This document shows, piece after piece, positions 49,857 through 61,277 of a stretch of 64,000 bases of DNA. Source of the stretch: Porphyra umbilicalis (taxonomy: Eukaryota > Rhodophyta > Bangiophyceae > Bangiales > Bangiaceae); assembly GCA_002049455.2 (NCBI GenBank), contig KV919059.1, positions 33,173 through 97,172 on the forward strand. Direction: 5' to 3'. A program made the position numbers and the translations under genes. Numbering within the stretch: the stretch's first letter is position 1; each line of letters begins with the position of its first letter. The notes beneath the pieces were generated by a model. It was not told the origin of the DNA and ran no database searches. It saw only the letters and a program-made list of their open reading frames with translations.

Positions 49857-50729
49857 ATGCCCCTCCGCTGCGTGCCCCCCGTCTCGCCGCGCGCGGTGGC
49901 CACCCTCCTCGCGTGCCTCCGCGCCGCCATGATGTGGGACGGCCCGCCCTACCCCGCCGCCGCCGCCCCCGTGGGGTACCCCTCCCCCCCCGGCTGCGGG
50001 TCCCCCGCGCCGCCAACGCCCCTCGGCGCGCTCGTCGCCCTCCCCGCGGGCCTCTTGCTCCTCTTCCTCGGCGGCGCCGTCGCCGCCCCCGCCGCGGCCA
50101 TTGCCGCGGGCGCCGCCGCCGCGTCGGCCGTCCGGTCGGGGGGCGGCGGGTGGCTCGCCGCCGCCGCCGCCGCCGGGCTGGCGGCCGCGGCCGCGGCGGG
50201 GGTGTGGGCGGCGGGCGCCCCCCCGGTGGTGGTGACGTCGCTGGCGGCCGCCGCCGTCGGCGGCCGCGGCGGGTGGGTCGGCCCCCCGCTGGCGCTCGCC
50301 GGCCTCGGCCTGTGGGCCGCGACGGGCGGGTGTCGGCGGTGGGACGCTGCCGGCGCTCCGTGGGTCGGCGTCTGGGCGACGGGCGCCCCGGCGGGTGGCG
50401 GGGCGGGGGTGGGGGTGGCGGCCACCGCCACGGGCGGGGCGGTGCTGGTGCTCCGCGCGGTCGGGCTGCTCGGACCGGTGGATACGGCCGCCGACTGCCC
50501 GTCGGCGTGGATGGGCTTGCCGGGTGCCGCGTTGGCGGGCGCGGCGGGGGGGGTCCCCGCCACGATTGTGCGCGCGCTGCCGACGGTGCTGCTGCTCGGC
50601 ACGGTGGCGGCCCTGGGGGGGGTCGTCCAAGCCGCGCTGTTGAGGGAGGTGGGTAGGGACGACGTCGTGCGGGGGGTAAGACACGCCGATCGGCGACGGA
50701 ACCGCGTCGGCTACATCCCCATCCCGTGA
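49857..50729 (+). CDS. unknown multi-spanning membrane protein
   Basis: A 290-residue protein from the ATG at 49857, the first in this frame after an upstream frame without ATG. It has about six hydrophobic segments: around residues 58-75 (ALVALPAGLLLLFLGGAVAA), then Ala-rich spans near 100-120, 122-140 and 145-160, and two more near 190-210 and 225-260 (VRALPTVLLLGTVAALGGVV). The C-terminus is short and basic (RHADRRRNRVGY). I do not recognise a family. Composition is extreme (mostly Ala, Gly and Val from very GC-rich codons), so a chance open frame is possible, but the spacing of hydrophobic segments and the basic tail argue for a real protein. Confidence 0.5.
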   Translation: MPLRCVPPVSPRAVATLLACLRAAMMWDGPPYPAAAAPVGYPSPPGCGSPAPPTPLGALVALPAGLLLLFLGGAVAAPAAAIAAGAAAASAVRSGGGGWLAAAAAAGLAAAAAAGVWAAGAPPVVVTSLAAAAVGGRGGWVGPPLALAGLGLWAATGGCRRWDAAGAPWVGVWATGAPAGGGAGVGVAATATGGAVLVLRAVGLLGPVDTAADCPSAWMGLPGAALAGAAGGVPATIVRALPTVLLLGTVAALGGVVQAALLREVGRDDVVRGVRHADRRRNRVGYIPIP

Positions 50730-51371
50730 TCGGGCGTGGTAGGCACTAAACGGACTTTGCTTTGCTGGTGCTTCTCTGCATCGCTGCTTGAGCTGGATGG
50801 TGAACAATGCCCGTGATATGTTTGGTTGCCTCCAAAGCGGACCGCTGCGCCCCAGTTGTACGTACCATGCAGATGCATCTTGACAAGTGTGGTGGAATTG
50901 CGTGAGTGCCATGGTGGCGGTAGCGGAGTGCGACTTGTCAACCCTCAACCTGCTACTTGTCTCGAGAAGCGTAGTGGCTGGCTCGCCGCAGAGGGGGGGT
51001 TCGTACCGGCACGATCTTGAGGGGCTCTCTGCAGGAGATTCACGTCATGTGGAGGATGGCATGAGACGCTGTGCATGCGCGGCGCTTTCTTGTGGAGTCT
51101 TGGACGCCACTTCGTCTGGCAACCGCGCGCCCTCTCGCATCGAACAGGAGGCCCGTTCGTAAACGTGAAAATCTCGACTCTTCATTTTGGTCTCATTGGA
51201 CGATCTCAAAAAGATACGGCAACAATTGATCTGGAAGGCTGACAGTGGCTCGCATTGTCGTCCTGAGATCTGGTGTTGACGCGGCTCCCTCTCTTCTCTG
51301 TTGGCAAAGTGTATCGGTAGGAGGCGCAAGCGACTCGACGCCGAGCTTGTTCCGCGCGGCCTGGTGTGCTT

Positions 51372-51470
51372 CATGGTACTCTACAGGTATGGGGTGACAA
51401 ACGCGTCTCGCCCGTCATGTGTGAGTCTTCTGCACTCCCCACCTCCGCAAGGGACCATCTCGTTCAGAGC
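51372..51470 (+). repeat. direct repeat, left copy
   Basis: Begins CATGGTACTCTACAGGT and ends CCATCTCGTTCAGAGC. It matches 52672-52769 at both ends and through most of the middle. Confidence 0.8.
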
Positions 51471-51574
51471 AGCTGCTCCTCTCCCACAGTATCCAGAGTG
51501 CCCCGCCGTGGGACGGCAGCACTCCGCCTCCCCGGAGCGGCGGCAGCCGCAGCGGCGGCGACGGTGGCTGAGGC

Positions 51575-52556
51575 ATGTACCCCCCCCCTTGCGACACCCC
51601 CCCCATCTCCCACTCCTCCCCCCCACTGCGGCGAACCTCCCCGACCAACGCAAAGCCGCTGGCACGCCGAGACGTTAGTCAAAGGTGGCCCCACCGCAGG
51701 TGGGCGGCGGGACCCCCGCGGCGTCCGCGGCGCCCGCGGCGCCTGCCCCACCCGCCGTCCCTGCGTCGGCCGACGCGCGCGGCGGGCGGCGTCCCCGCCA
51801 GGCGGTCCCCTCACCGCCCGTGCGCGCATGTACGCGGCGGTCAAGGGCAGCGACGGGGACGCGGGGGGGGCGCACGGGGGGCGCGCGATGGCGCGCCGGG
51901 GGTGGCCACTGGTGGCGTGGGGGAGTGGGGGGGGGAGTCGGCTGGTAACGGGGGCGGCGGTGGGGCGGGCGCCACCCAGTCGAGCGACGCGGCCAGCGCG
52001 TGGGGAGTCGGTGCGGGTGCCATCCCCGCGGGCGGCGGCGGCGGCGGCACGTCTCAAATACGCGCCCGCGGAGGGCGGCGGCCGCGGTCGGCCCGGGGAC
52101 GCGCCGCCGCGGCACACCCCGCAAGCGCCGTGGCGGGTGGTGTGGCGGCAGTCGCCCCCGCGGGGCGTCGACGGCCCCACGCGCGCGGCAGGGGGGCGGG
52201 CCGGCGGGGAGCGGCCGGTGTTGGTGCCGCCGCAGACGGGAAGAGCGACGACGGCGAGGCGGTCGACGTGGGGGCGCGCGCGGGGGCGGGCGCCGCCGCC
52301 GCCGCTCCGCCCGCCCCCCTCGCCCCGAAACGCCGCCGCCGACGCGGTCGACGCGGACGTCGTCGTCGATGCGGCGGCCGGCGCGCCTCCTGCCGCCCGC
52401 AAGCCCCCCGGTCGCCCCCGCGAGCCGCGCCTGCGGGCCGACAATGGTGCGGACTGGAGCGCCATTTTTAGCTGCACCGCCGCCCGCCGACCTGCCCTGG
52501 ACGGCGACGCGACCACGACTGGCGGGCGAGCGGCGGGGATGCGTCGGCAGCGCTGA
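51575..52556 (+). other. possible basic nuclear protein, frame uncertain
   Basis: Two overlapping plus-strand frames are open for 298 and 396 codons. The first ends with a strongly basic stretch (APKRRRRRGRRGRRRR, about 52320-52370) followed by more Arg-rich sequence. The other ends with RKPPGRPREPRLRADNGADW, which includes an AT-hook-like core (PGRPR). A frameshift between them could give one chromatin-binding protein, but GC bias leaves every frame open here and no domain decides it. The region is bracketed by the direct repeats at 51372 and 52672. Confidence 0.25.
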
Positions 52557-52671
52557 AGCTGAACGTGAAACAACGTGGTGCACACAGCGTCATCTGCAAA
52601 CAGAACACTCTGACAAGGATTGTTTCACATGCAGCGCAGATGGTTCAGAAAAGTGTCCTGAACCAAAGCAC

Positions 52672-52769
52672 CATGGTACTCTACAGGTGGTGAAGTGACA
52701 AAGGGGCCGCCCGTCTTTGGTGCGTCGTCTCCACTCCTCTCATCACCAAGGAGCCATCTCGTTCAGAGC
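52672..52769 (+). repeat. direct repeat, right copy
   Basis: This is the partner of 51372-51470, sharing CATGGTACTCTACAGGT, TGACAAA, CGCCCGTC and CCATCTCGTTCAGAGC. Confidence 0.8.
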
Positions 52770-54063
52770 GGGACTGTGACGCTCCACCCTCTTCGCCCAC
52801 ACCAGCCAAACTGGTGCTTGCGCGTGCCATGCCGTGACCATTTGTGAAGCGGCACCGGCACTCAAGACGTAACTTCTGCCCCTTGTGTGTGCGAGTGCGA
52901 GTCATGTGTGCGCAACATCAACAACAGCATTGTTTTGCAATCCGAGTGCGCGCAATGGCGGCCGCGACCGCCCACGCCCGCGCTCCTGGCACCGCCTCCC
53001 GACCGACCGCTCGGCGGCAGCAGCGAGCATCGCCGCACGCGCGTGGTCCCCACCCCGCCCAATTAAGACAATCGACGCATACAAAGGGGGGACCGCGTGA
53101 GAGCGGGGGCGCCGTCGCCGCCGCAGCGCGGTACGCGTCTCACACAGCGGCCGAAGACGGCGGCCGCGGGAGCGCCCTCACCCCCACCGCGTGCACACCA
53201 CCCGCGCCAGCAAGACGCGGTACGTCCGTGGCAAGCATCCAACCCACGGCGGCGGTCTGCCGCTCGCCACGTCGCGACTCCCCATTGCGCGAGCCGCGGC
53301 TCCTGTCGCACGCACACACGTGCGGCCCGCTCAGCGGGGCCGTCGACAAAACCAAACCGGACGACCGGCGACCAGGCGCCGCTGGCGCGCGTCGTCCACA
53401 AGCGACCGACGGGCTGGACAAACCCCACTCCCACCCGCCGCGGCCAGGCAGGCAGGCCCCGGCGCGCCGCTGTGAGCGGCGGCGCATACGCCTGCTGCAG
53501 CAGGCTCCGCACCACGCTGCGGCCGCCGACGCGGACGCCGTGGCTGCCGCTGGCAGCCGACGAACGCCGCGGCGACGCGCGCAAGCTCGGCAGGTATGAG
53601 GCCGTGCCCGCGCTTCAAACAAAACAAAACGCCGACGCTGGTGTCGCAACAACACAAGCAGCGGACGCAAGCAAACAAAGCAAAACACAAGACCCAGAGC
53701 ACCGACGCGCACGCGTGGCGGGTGGGGGGAGCGCCGCGACCACCGCCACGCGGCCGTGCCGGTCACACTGCCATGGGGAGAGAACGGGCAGTACGGCCAT
53801 AAGGGGAGATGAGCACAAGAGAACACCAGTAAAAAAACATTCACAAGAGACAGTCCGCGCCTGGATACCAACAACGCCGAAAATGTCAGTAGCGCGCGCC
53901 ATGGCAGAGTGTCGCTACACCCGAGAGTGCGTCCCCACCACCCACTCCACAAAACAAAAAGACCATCCTCCAACATCCCCATACAACCCCCCCCTTCAAA
54001 TCACCACAAGAAACGAACCCCCAGTCTTGACACACATGCACGCTCTGTACACCCGCCACGGCG
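52770..54063. other. intergenic
   Basis: Open frames on both strands at 53060-53600 show no known motif. 53600-54063 is A/C-rich on the plus strand, which would be the T/G-rich 3' flank of the SERRATE gene. Confidence 0.35.
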
Positions 54064-54277
54064 TCATATGTCGTCGTAGCGCAGGAGCGACGGGTCGTCT
54101 GGGGCGTCCAAGTCGCGGTACCGCCGTCCTTGACCCCGCCCGCCTGCGCGGAGATCTGACGGCGGGCCGCCACCGGCGGCCGCCTGGTGGGCGCGCCGCC
54201 GGGAGCCGCGACTGGCGCGCCCACGGCCACGGCCGCCACCACCGCCACCGCCACCACCACCGCCACCGCCACTGCCA

Positions 54278-54308
<31 letters not shown>

Positions 54309-57300
54309 CACCACTACCGCCTCCCCCGCCGTTGCTACCCCCCCCCGCCAGCGGGTGCATCCCTGGTGGGGGCCCCATTGGCACCCCCTGCGGCGGGTAG
54401 CCGACCCCCGGGTGCCCCCGCCCGCCCATCACCCCCGGCGGCCCCATGCCGAGCGGCGGCGGCCCGTGGCCGAGCGGCAGTCCGTGGGGTCCCGGTGGGC
54501 CGAGCATCCCCATCGGTCGGTGCGCCATCTGCTGCGGCGGCGGGCCGTGGCCGAGCGGCACCCCGTGCGGCCCGCCCAAATGCTGCATCGGCGGCCCGTA
54601 GCCGGGAGGGGGCATACCGCCACCGAGAGGGGGCGGGCCACCCAAGCCGGCGGGGCCCATGCTTGCGCCCAGGGGCGGCGGCCCACCCAAGGGCGGCCCG
54701 CCCAGCGGCCGCGGCGGCGGACCCCCATGGTGGCCACCAATGCCGCCCATGTGGAGCCCCCCCGGCGGGGGCCCGTGCTGCATATGCCGCTGGGGCCCCG
54801 GATGTTGCGGGTGCTGCATGTGATGAGGGAGGGAGTGTTGCGCGTGCTGCGCGTGCCCATACGGCGGCGGGTGTTGTTGTGGGTGCCCATGCTGCGGATG
54901 TTGTGGGAGCGGGTGGTGCATCGGGTACATGCCACCGCTGGCAGGCGGCGGTGTGCCGCTGGGATGGTGCATGCCGAGCGGTGGCGGGTGGCCCGACGCG
55001 TAGCCAAGAGAACCGAGCGGCCGGGGGGGGCCATAGTAGCCGGGCGGGCCGGGTCCCCCGCCGCTGGCGCCGGGGGAGTGGCCATACATGGCCGACGGGG
55101 GCCCTTGCTGTTGCAATGGAGGTTGCTGCTGCTGCGCCTGCGGGTTGCTAAAGAGCGCCGCCGCAACGGCTTCGACCGGCGACATGGACGCGTACGGCGC
55201 CGACGCGGCGGCAACAATCGGCGTAACGGGCGCTCCCATTCCGGGCGCGTTGAAGCCACCGCCGCCGCCGCCGCCGCCAGGGCCCCCTGGCCCACCACCC
55301 GCCGACGCGGCCGACGCTGTGGAGCCCGCTGGTGGCGGCGGCGGCGGCGGCGCGGCCACCACCTCGTACATCGGCATCGAGTCGATCCGGTGTGGGTCGG
55401 CCAGGTAGTTCTCGTGGAATATGCCATCATCGACGGCCGTGAGCTCCTTGGCCAGCGCCTCCCCGTGTTTTGTCCGTAGGTGTTTGTGGACAAACTCGGG
55501 CGCCTTGAACAGCTTGTAGGGGGGGAGGGTGCAGCGAAAGCGACCGCCCTCCTCCTTGGTGTGCTCCCCGAGCCACGCTTCGGAGCGGGCAGCTCGCGCT
55601 TCCGCTCCGTCACTGCCACCCGACCGCACCCGCTCCGTGCCGCGCGCGATCATGCCCGTCGCCCGCTCGTCGACGCGGCGCTCCCACGAGCCCGGCCCCG
55701 CCGCCTCCTCCCGCTCCACATCGTCGAACGAGAGCGGCCGCCGCTTGGGCGGCGGCGGCATGGTCGACGGGTTGTCAACAAACTCATTGCCCGAGTAGTA
55801 GTCGTACGCGTGGACGGCGCGGAGGTAGGCAGACATATAGTCGACGCGTCGCGCAGGCGTCGGCAGCCCAGCAAGCAGCTCGTCGGTAAAGGGGCACCCG
55901 TCGACGCCGCGGCGAGCGTCGAGGCGCCGCGCCACCGCCACCGCCTGGGTGGCGTCGTGGACGATGCGGGTCGGAACGGACATGGACTTGGGGAGCGGCC
56001 GCGTGTCGACGGGCGGCTCCCGCTTGGACACGTTAAAGATGGGCTCGAGGCGGAACACGGGCGGGGGCACCGCGCCGACGGCAACTGCCGCCGCAGACGG
56101 CGGCACCACGGGCGGGGGCACAGGGATTTCCGCGCCGCGAACGCCATCCAGCGCTGCCGCCGCCACCTCCACAGACGCGTACTGCGCCCACGCGTAGCGC
56201 AGCAGCTGGCGGGCGGGGCTCGGCTCCGCGAGCTTGAGCCGCACCAGCTCAAACGTCGCCTCGCCGCTCGCCCCCGCGCGGAGCGCCTTTTCCAACGCCG
56301 CCCGCGGGATGGCTGGGGGAATGCCCCGGATAAAGAGCGTGTCGCGGCGGGTGACCTTGCCATCGTCCCGCACCTCCACCGCCGCCGACGAGGCGCCGGC
56401 CGCCGACTCCCCCCCCGTGTCGACTTTTCCATCCGGCCGCGGTTCCGCGCCGCCCGGTACCCCCCCGGCAATGCCGCCTCTCCTCCCCAGTGGGGCTCCG
56501 CCATTACCCGCCCGCGACGGGGCGTCCGCATCGGGCCCGTCGGTCGGCGCGCCGTCTTCCCCCACGTCCAGGTGCGGCACCCAGTCGTCACCAAGCGCCG
56601 CCCAGTCGGTGGCAAATGTCGCCGCCCGTAGCCGCGCGTCGGCGGCGATGCGCTCCGCCCGCTCCCGGAGGCACGCCGGGTGGTACTTTTCGCGGAACCA
56701 CTCCTCCCCTGCGTGCATCTCAAAGAAGGAGGTTGGAGGAGCGGCAGACGCAGCCGCCGCCGCTGCCGCCACCACGTGCTCCTCGTACCGGCGCTGCGCC
56801 TCCTCGGGCGTAATGTCGTCGGGCTGGCGGGCTAGGAAATCCTTAAAGGTCAACCGCTGACCCCCGTCTGCGTCGCCGCCGGCGCCACCGAGCCCCCCCA
56901 ACCGATCGGCGCCGCCGGCAGCGGTGGAAGCTGGGGGGGCCTTGCGTGGCACTGGCGGCGGCTCTTCCTCGGCGGCGGGTGGCGGCGGGTCGTCCCCAAA
57001 GCGCCGGCGCTTTCCGTTGGGGCCATTCTCCTCGGCCGGCGGGCCATTCCCCGCGGGGCCATCGTCACGGGAGCGCCGCCGCCGGTCAGACGTGCCGTCC
57101 GACGCGCCGTGGCCGTGGCCGTGGGGTGGCGGCACGTCCGCCCCGCTGTGGGGGTACCCGCTGCCGCCGCCGACCGACCCGCCGCGGACGCGGCCGTCGT
57201 GGGGGGCCGGCGGCACCGACGAGCCGCGAGGTGCACCGCCACCGCCACTAGCGCCGCCACCACCACTACCACCACCGCCACCCGCACCCCCGCCGCCGCT

Positions 57301-57387
57301 CCCGCGCCGGCCACGATTGCCGCCACTCCGCCGGTCCCGGTCGCGGTGGCGGGCGCCGTCGCGCCCCCCCCCGTCGCCGTCCCGCAT
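54064..57387 (-). CDS. SE: SERRATE/ARS2 homologue
   Basis: This zinc-finger protein links the nuclear cap-binding complex to RNA processing and, in plants, to microRNA maturation. It is one exon of 1107 residues from ATG 57387. Order: a disordered, charged, Gly/Arg-rich N-terminus with a basic NGKRRRFGD; the family block SFFEMHAGEEWFREKYHP; a long linker; the core DYMSAYLRAVHAYDYYSGNE; a zinc finger near residues 610-640 (FRCTLPPYKLFKAPEFVHKH, then LRTKHGE), in the animal form with one early Cys; a very long Gly/Pro/His/Met-rich tail; and the conserved C-terminal YRDLDAPDD. The tail is longer than in plants or animals and has poly-Gly/Ser from CCACCG-type repeats (54230-54330). Upstream codons are open but lack support, so I used the ATG beside MRDGDGGGRDG. 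Confidence 0.93.
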
Positions 57388-59191
57388 CTCTCGAGGGGGT
57401 GGCCCCCGGTCTGGGTGACCCCGCAGTGGCACCGGCGACGCGTGGGGGGGGGGGGGGGGCACCGTGCGTGCGGCGGGTGGGGGGGGGGGGGGTGCGGTGC
57501 GCGGTCGTACCGCGAGCGGCCGCGCAGCGCCGCGCCGCGCCGCGCGCCGCCGCCGCCAGACCGCCACCGCGGGCGCGCGCGTAGGGAATGCCGCGAGGCA
57601 GCGGCGCCGCGTCTGGCTCGCCGGAGGGTCGGGCGGCCAAACGCCGCGGCGGCGGCAGCGAAAAACGGCGCGTGGGGGGGGGGGGCGAGACGTGGGTCCC
57701 GTCTGCCGGGTCAAGTTGGGTGGAAAAACGGCGCGCTGGCGTATCCGCGGCATGCGATTGGCCGAGGGGCCAGTCAAGACATGTGACACGCTAATTCCCG
57801 AGGAGTGCTGGAGCTGAGCAGTACAGAACGTCTGTCTACCCTCGTCTGGACGAGTGTCCTGGTGCCGTGAAAACGGGACTGTCGCGGTGTCGTGCTGTCG
57901 CTTCTCCATATCCTCGGCTCAGTGCCGCCATGAGGCAGCTTCCGAGCATGAATTTCACTCAGAGAAGATCTGGGATCAATTAAAGTGGATCTGAGTGTGA
58001 CTGTCAGCTGATCGCTACACCTCGGTCTGCAACACAATTGGTCCATGCCAACCGAGAGACACGGGCGACTCGGTCGCTGGCCAGCACTGGGCAGCACTGG
58101 ACAGCGACCTCCACACGTCGTCGTACGTATTTGTTGTGTGACATGTGTTCGCTGTCACCGAGCGACGACACGGGCTGCCTTCCCCTTCTCGCTCCCACCA
58201 CCTGCATCGCAGTAGCGGATGTGGATAGTTTCTCCCGTACAGTTCTCCAGCGGGCCATAGTGCGGGAACGACACGTTACAGTAATGGAAGAACCCCAGGG
58301 ACGCTTTGGCGCCCACCGCGACAAGAGCGTGCTCCCGTGGAGGGCGCTCGCTGGGAATACAGCCGTTCTCGTAAAAACCTCGCACGCCAACTGTTGCACC
58401 ACTCTCACAAATAGGCCTCTGTGACCCCGTGAAGGCCGATTTGTAAGAGTTGTGTAACAGTTGGCGTGCGAGGTTTTTGAAAGAACGGCTGTAGTGGGGC
58501 AAGCGCGTCAACAAAGCCACACCCCGCATCGACCCGAACTTAATCCTCAGAGAGGAGCGCAAGCGGCAGTTGTCGGCAGCGACTACCGTAGTCCTCGTGA
58601 GCAAATATCTCCTCAAGACCGGCGGCCAACCTTTCGGGGGCAGATGGCCTGCCAGTGGTTGTCTGAGAACGGAATGCCACAACGGTCCCCCCTGTCGACG
58701 GCCAACCGGCAGTCTAGCGGGTAGTCACTGGCCCCGTCCAGGCAATTCAGGGTCGGGCACTGCCACTGAGCGCACGGCCGTGGGACCACTTGCTACATGA
58801 CGCGGGGTCGCACAGCAGCACCTCGAGGGTTGGCACCATTGGTGCTGCTGCTTGGTCGAGCCGCCGGCGGACGGATTAATCCTACGAAGTTCAAGCGGGC
58901 AAAATTTGCCTGACCGCTGTGACCCTGAGCGGAGGGGCCGTTGCCACGAAGTGCACGTGAAGAAAAAAGCACTGTGAAACACCGTCTGTCTGACCGCTGC
59001 GACAGGAAACAGAGAGAATAAAAGAATACCGAAACAGGAAAAAGCAAAGCCTGTAGCGAAACCGCCGACCCGCCGACGCACAGCGACTAATGCGTACACG
59101 CCCCGCGCAACGACCCGCCACCCCCCCCACGCCCATGCAAACGTACACGCCCAGCCGACGGCGTCCACAAAGACGCGGCTCCCCCCCCGCG
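57388..59191. other. intergenic between SERRATE and the kinase gene
   Basis: It holds the SERRATE promoter (GC-rich with G runs at 57448-57458, 57480-57491 and 57674-57684), then AT-richer sequence with the hairpin listed separately. No protein gene is recognised. Confidence 0.4.
58358..58493. repeat. long inverted repeat (foldback hairpin)
   Basis: Arm 1 is 58358-58419 and arm 2 is 58432-58493, about 62 bp each with some eight mismatches and a loop of about 12 bp. The core CCTCGCACGCCAACTGTT is perfect. It lies outside genes. It could be a foldback element, the head of a small RNA precursor, or a terminal hairpin. Confidence 0.9.
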
Positions 59192-61277
59192 TCACGGTCT
59201 CCGCCCCCCGCGCCTGCCGCCCGGTGGTTCCCTGGCGGCGGCGGCGGGCGGCCTCGGCGCCGCCGCCACCCGCTTTTCCTGCATGGCGCACACACCCGGC
59301 GATGCGGCTGCCTCGCCCTCCGCCGCCGCCGACGACGCCGCCTTGCCCGCCGCCACCGCCCGCTGCATCCGCTGCATGGTCACGACCGCCGCGACGGCGC
59401 GGCGGAATTTCCGACGGCTCGACCGCAGCCCCGCCAAGTCGTTATCGAGCGGCGACGCGGAGAGCGTCGCCGGGTCGGCGAGCCACGGGTGCTGCAGCGC
59501 CGCCGCGGCGGTGAGGCGCTTGGCCGGGTCGACGCACAGGAGCCCCCGCACGAGCGACACGGCGGCGGGGCTGACGCGCCGCCACTCCCGCGACGGCATG
59601 GCATAGTCACCGGCGGCGGTGCGGGCGAGGCACTCGGCGTCGTCGCGGCCGAAAAATGGCATCTTACCCGACAGGAGAATGTACAAGACGACGCCCGCCG
59701 ACCACAGGTCCGCGGGGGGGGCGTTGGCCCCGGGCAACCGCCGCACGACTTCGGGGGCCACGTAGCCAGGGGTGCCGATGAGGTGGCCCACGCCGCCAGG
59801 GGCAGACTGCTGCGTCCCGGCGGAGACGCCGGAAGGGGCCGACGCAGACGCAGGCGGCATGCTGAACTGGGGCGTGGCACTCGCCGAATGCACGGGGGCG
59901 GACATGGCCGTCGAGGCGCCGTCGCGGGTGACCGAGCGGCCAGACGACATGGTCGACAGCGTGTCGTCGTCAGCACCGTCCGCGGTGTTGCCCTCACCAG
60001 GGTCTCCGTCGTCGAGGTGGCTGTGTGCCATGCCGAGGTCGCTGAGTTTGACTTGCAACGGCCACGTCTTGGAGGTGGCGAGAATGTTTTCGGGCTGTCG
60101 GTGGCACACGACGGGCAAGGACGCGCAGCAATGATGACAGCAGTGGAAGCGAAAGCAAGCACAACGCAGAGACAGGGAGGAGATAAGCACGGCGAGCAGC
60201 CAACAAGGATGGCGGCAGTGGCCAACAGAACAAAAATCATGTCAGAGCCTGCACATACCCCCCCGCGCATGTCGATCAAGTAGAGCGCCGCTCGCTCACT
60301 CTCACGCTTCCTTATGCCAGCGCCCTCCCGCAGCAGCACCATGCCATCTACACTCCCCCCTTTTCGCACACATACCTTGATGTCACGGTGACAGATGCCT
60401 TGGCCATGTAGATAAGACAGTCCGCTAATCACCCTGCGCCAGCCAAAACACGCAGCCGACCGAGTCACCAACGACCCAGAGCGTCGGCACCGAGAATGTC
60501 AGTAAACCGTGGGCGACCAGCTCGCTACCCGCCCCGTTTCCTGCCCCGCAACCCCCACACATCAAGCCCGACATGGCCACCAGGCCGTGCCAGAATCTCA
60601 CCCCCCCATCACTCTCCAGGGGCACCAGCCTCCCAACAAACGTACCCTCGCATAACCTCTGACGCGCGTTGCTCCGACAGGTGCCCCGCCGACGCAACAA
60701 TGTCAAACAGCTCCCCCCCGTCGAGGAGCTCGAGGACCAAGTACAGGTGGCTGCGGCTCTCATACACGTCCCGCACGGCCACAATGTTTGGGTGGGAAAT
60801 GGCCTTCATAATCGCCGTCTCCCGCACGACAAACTCCATCTCCCGGTCGTCAAACGCCTCCTTGCGGATGACCTTGATGGCCACCGCCTCCCGAGACACG
60901 CGGTCCGTCCCCCGCACGACCGTCGCAAAGGCGCCCTCGCCGAGGCGCTCGCCGAGCTCGTACGCGTCTTCTACGCGCCGCGTCGCAACGGCCTTAAGGG
61001 CGGCAGTCCACTCGGCCGCCTCGGCCGTCGTGGCGGCAAAGAAGGACACCCGCCGTCGGTCGGGGAGGGTCAACACGAGCTCCCCGGTGCGCCCACCGGC
61101 GGCCACGTCCACGTCCGTGACGCTCACCTCCCACGTGGCGGGGGACACCTCCGAGTGGTGGTTGGAGAGGATTTGGCCCTTGAGCCGCACGTACCGGCGG
61201 TAGCGGCGGCGGAAGGAACCCTCCTTGATCAACCACCCGCCCATGGCCGACGGCGCGTCGTGGCGGAGCGTCGCCAT
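59192..61277 (-). CDS. PH-domain serine/threonine protein kinase, three exons
   Basis: It combines a lipid-binding PH domain and a CaMK-like kinase. Model: exon 1 61277-60646, exon 2 60433-60376, exon 3 60094-59192; introns begin GTACGT and GTATGT and end CAG; 530 residues. The PH domain is about residues 12-100 (GGWLIKEGSFRRRYRRYVRL). The kinase follows with LGEGAFATVVRG, VAIKVIRKE, LYLVLELLDGGELFDIV, then HRDIK and PENIL joined exactly by the second intron, and GTPGYVAPEVV. DFG is DLG (KLSDLGMAH). Between that and GTPGY the activation loop has about 75 extra Ser/Thr/Ala/Asp-rich residues. The C-terminus has a basic helical stretch (RRKFRRAVAAVVTMQRMQRA), perhaps a calmodulin site. The upstream frame is open but looks like a C-rich leader, so I start at MATLRHD. 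Confidence 0.92.

Noticed and set aside
53097-55151. A 684-codon plus-strand frame
   Set aside because: It overlaps the SERRATE gene in antisense and has repeats of His/Arg/Ala from CCACCG-type DNA; no domain.
57388-57909. Earlier start for SERRATE
   Set aside because: The frame is open for 174 more codons but crosses G/C runs and shows no conserved sequence; the charged N-terminus typical of the family begins at 57387.
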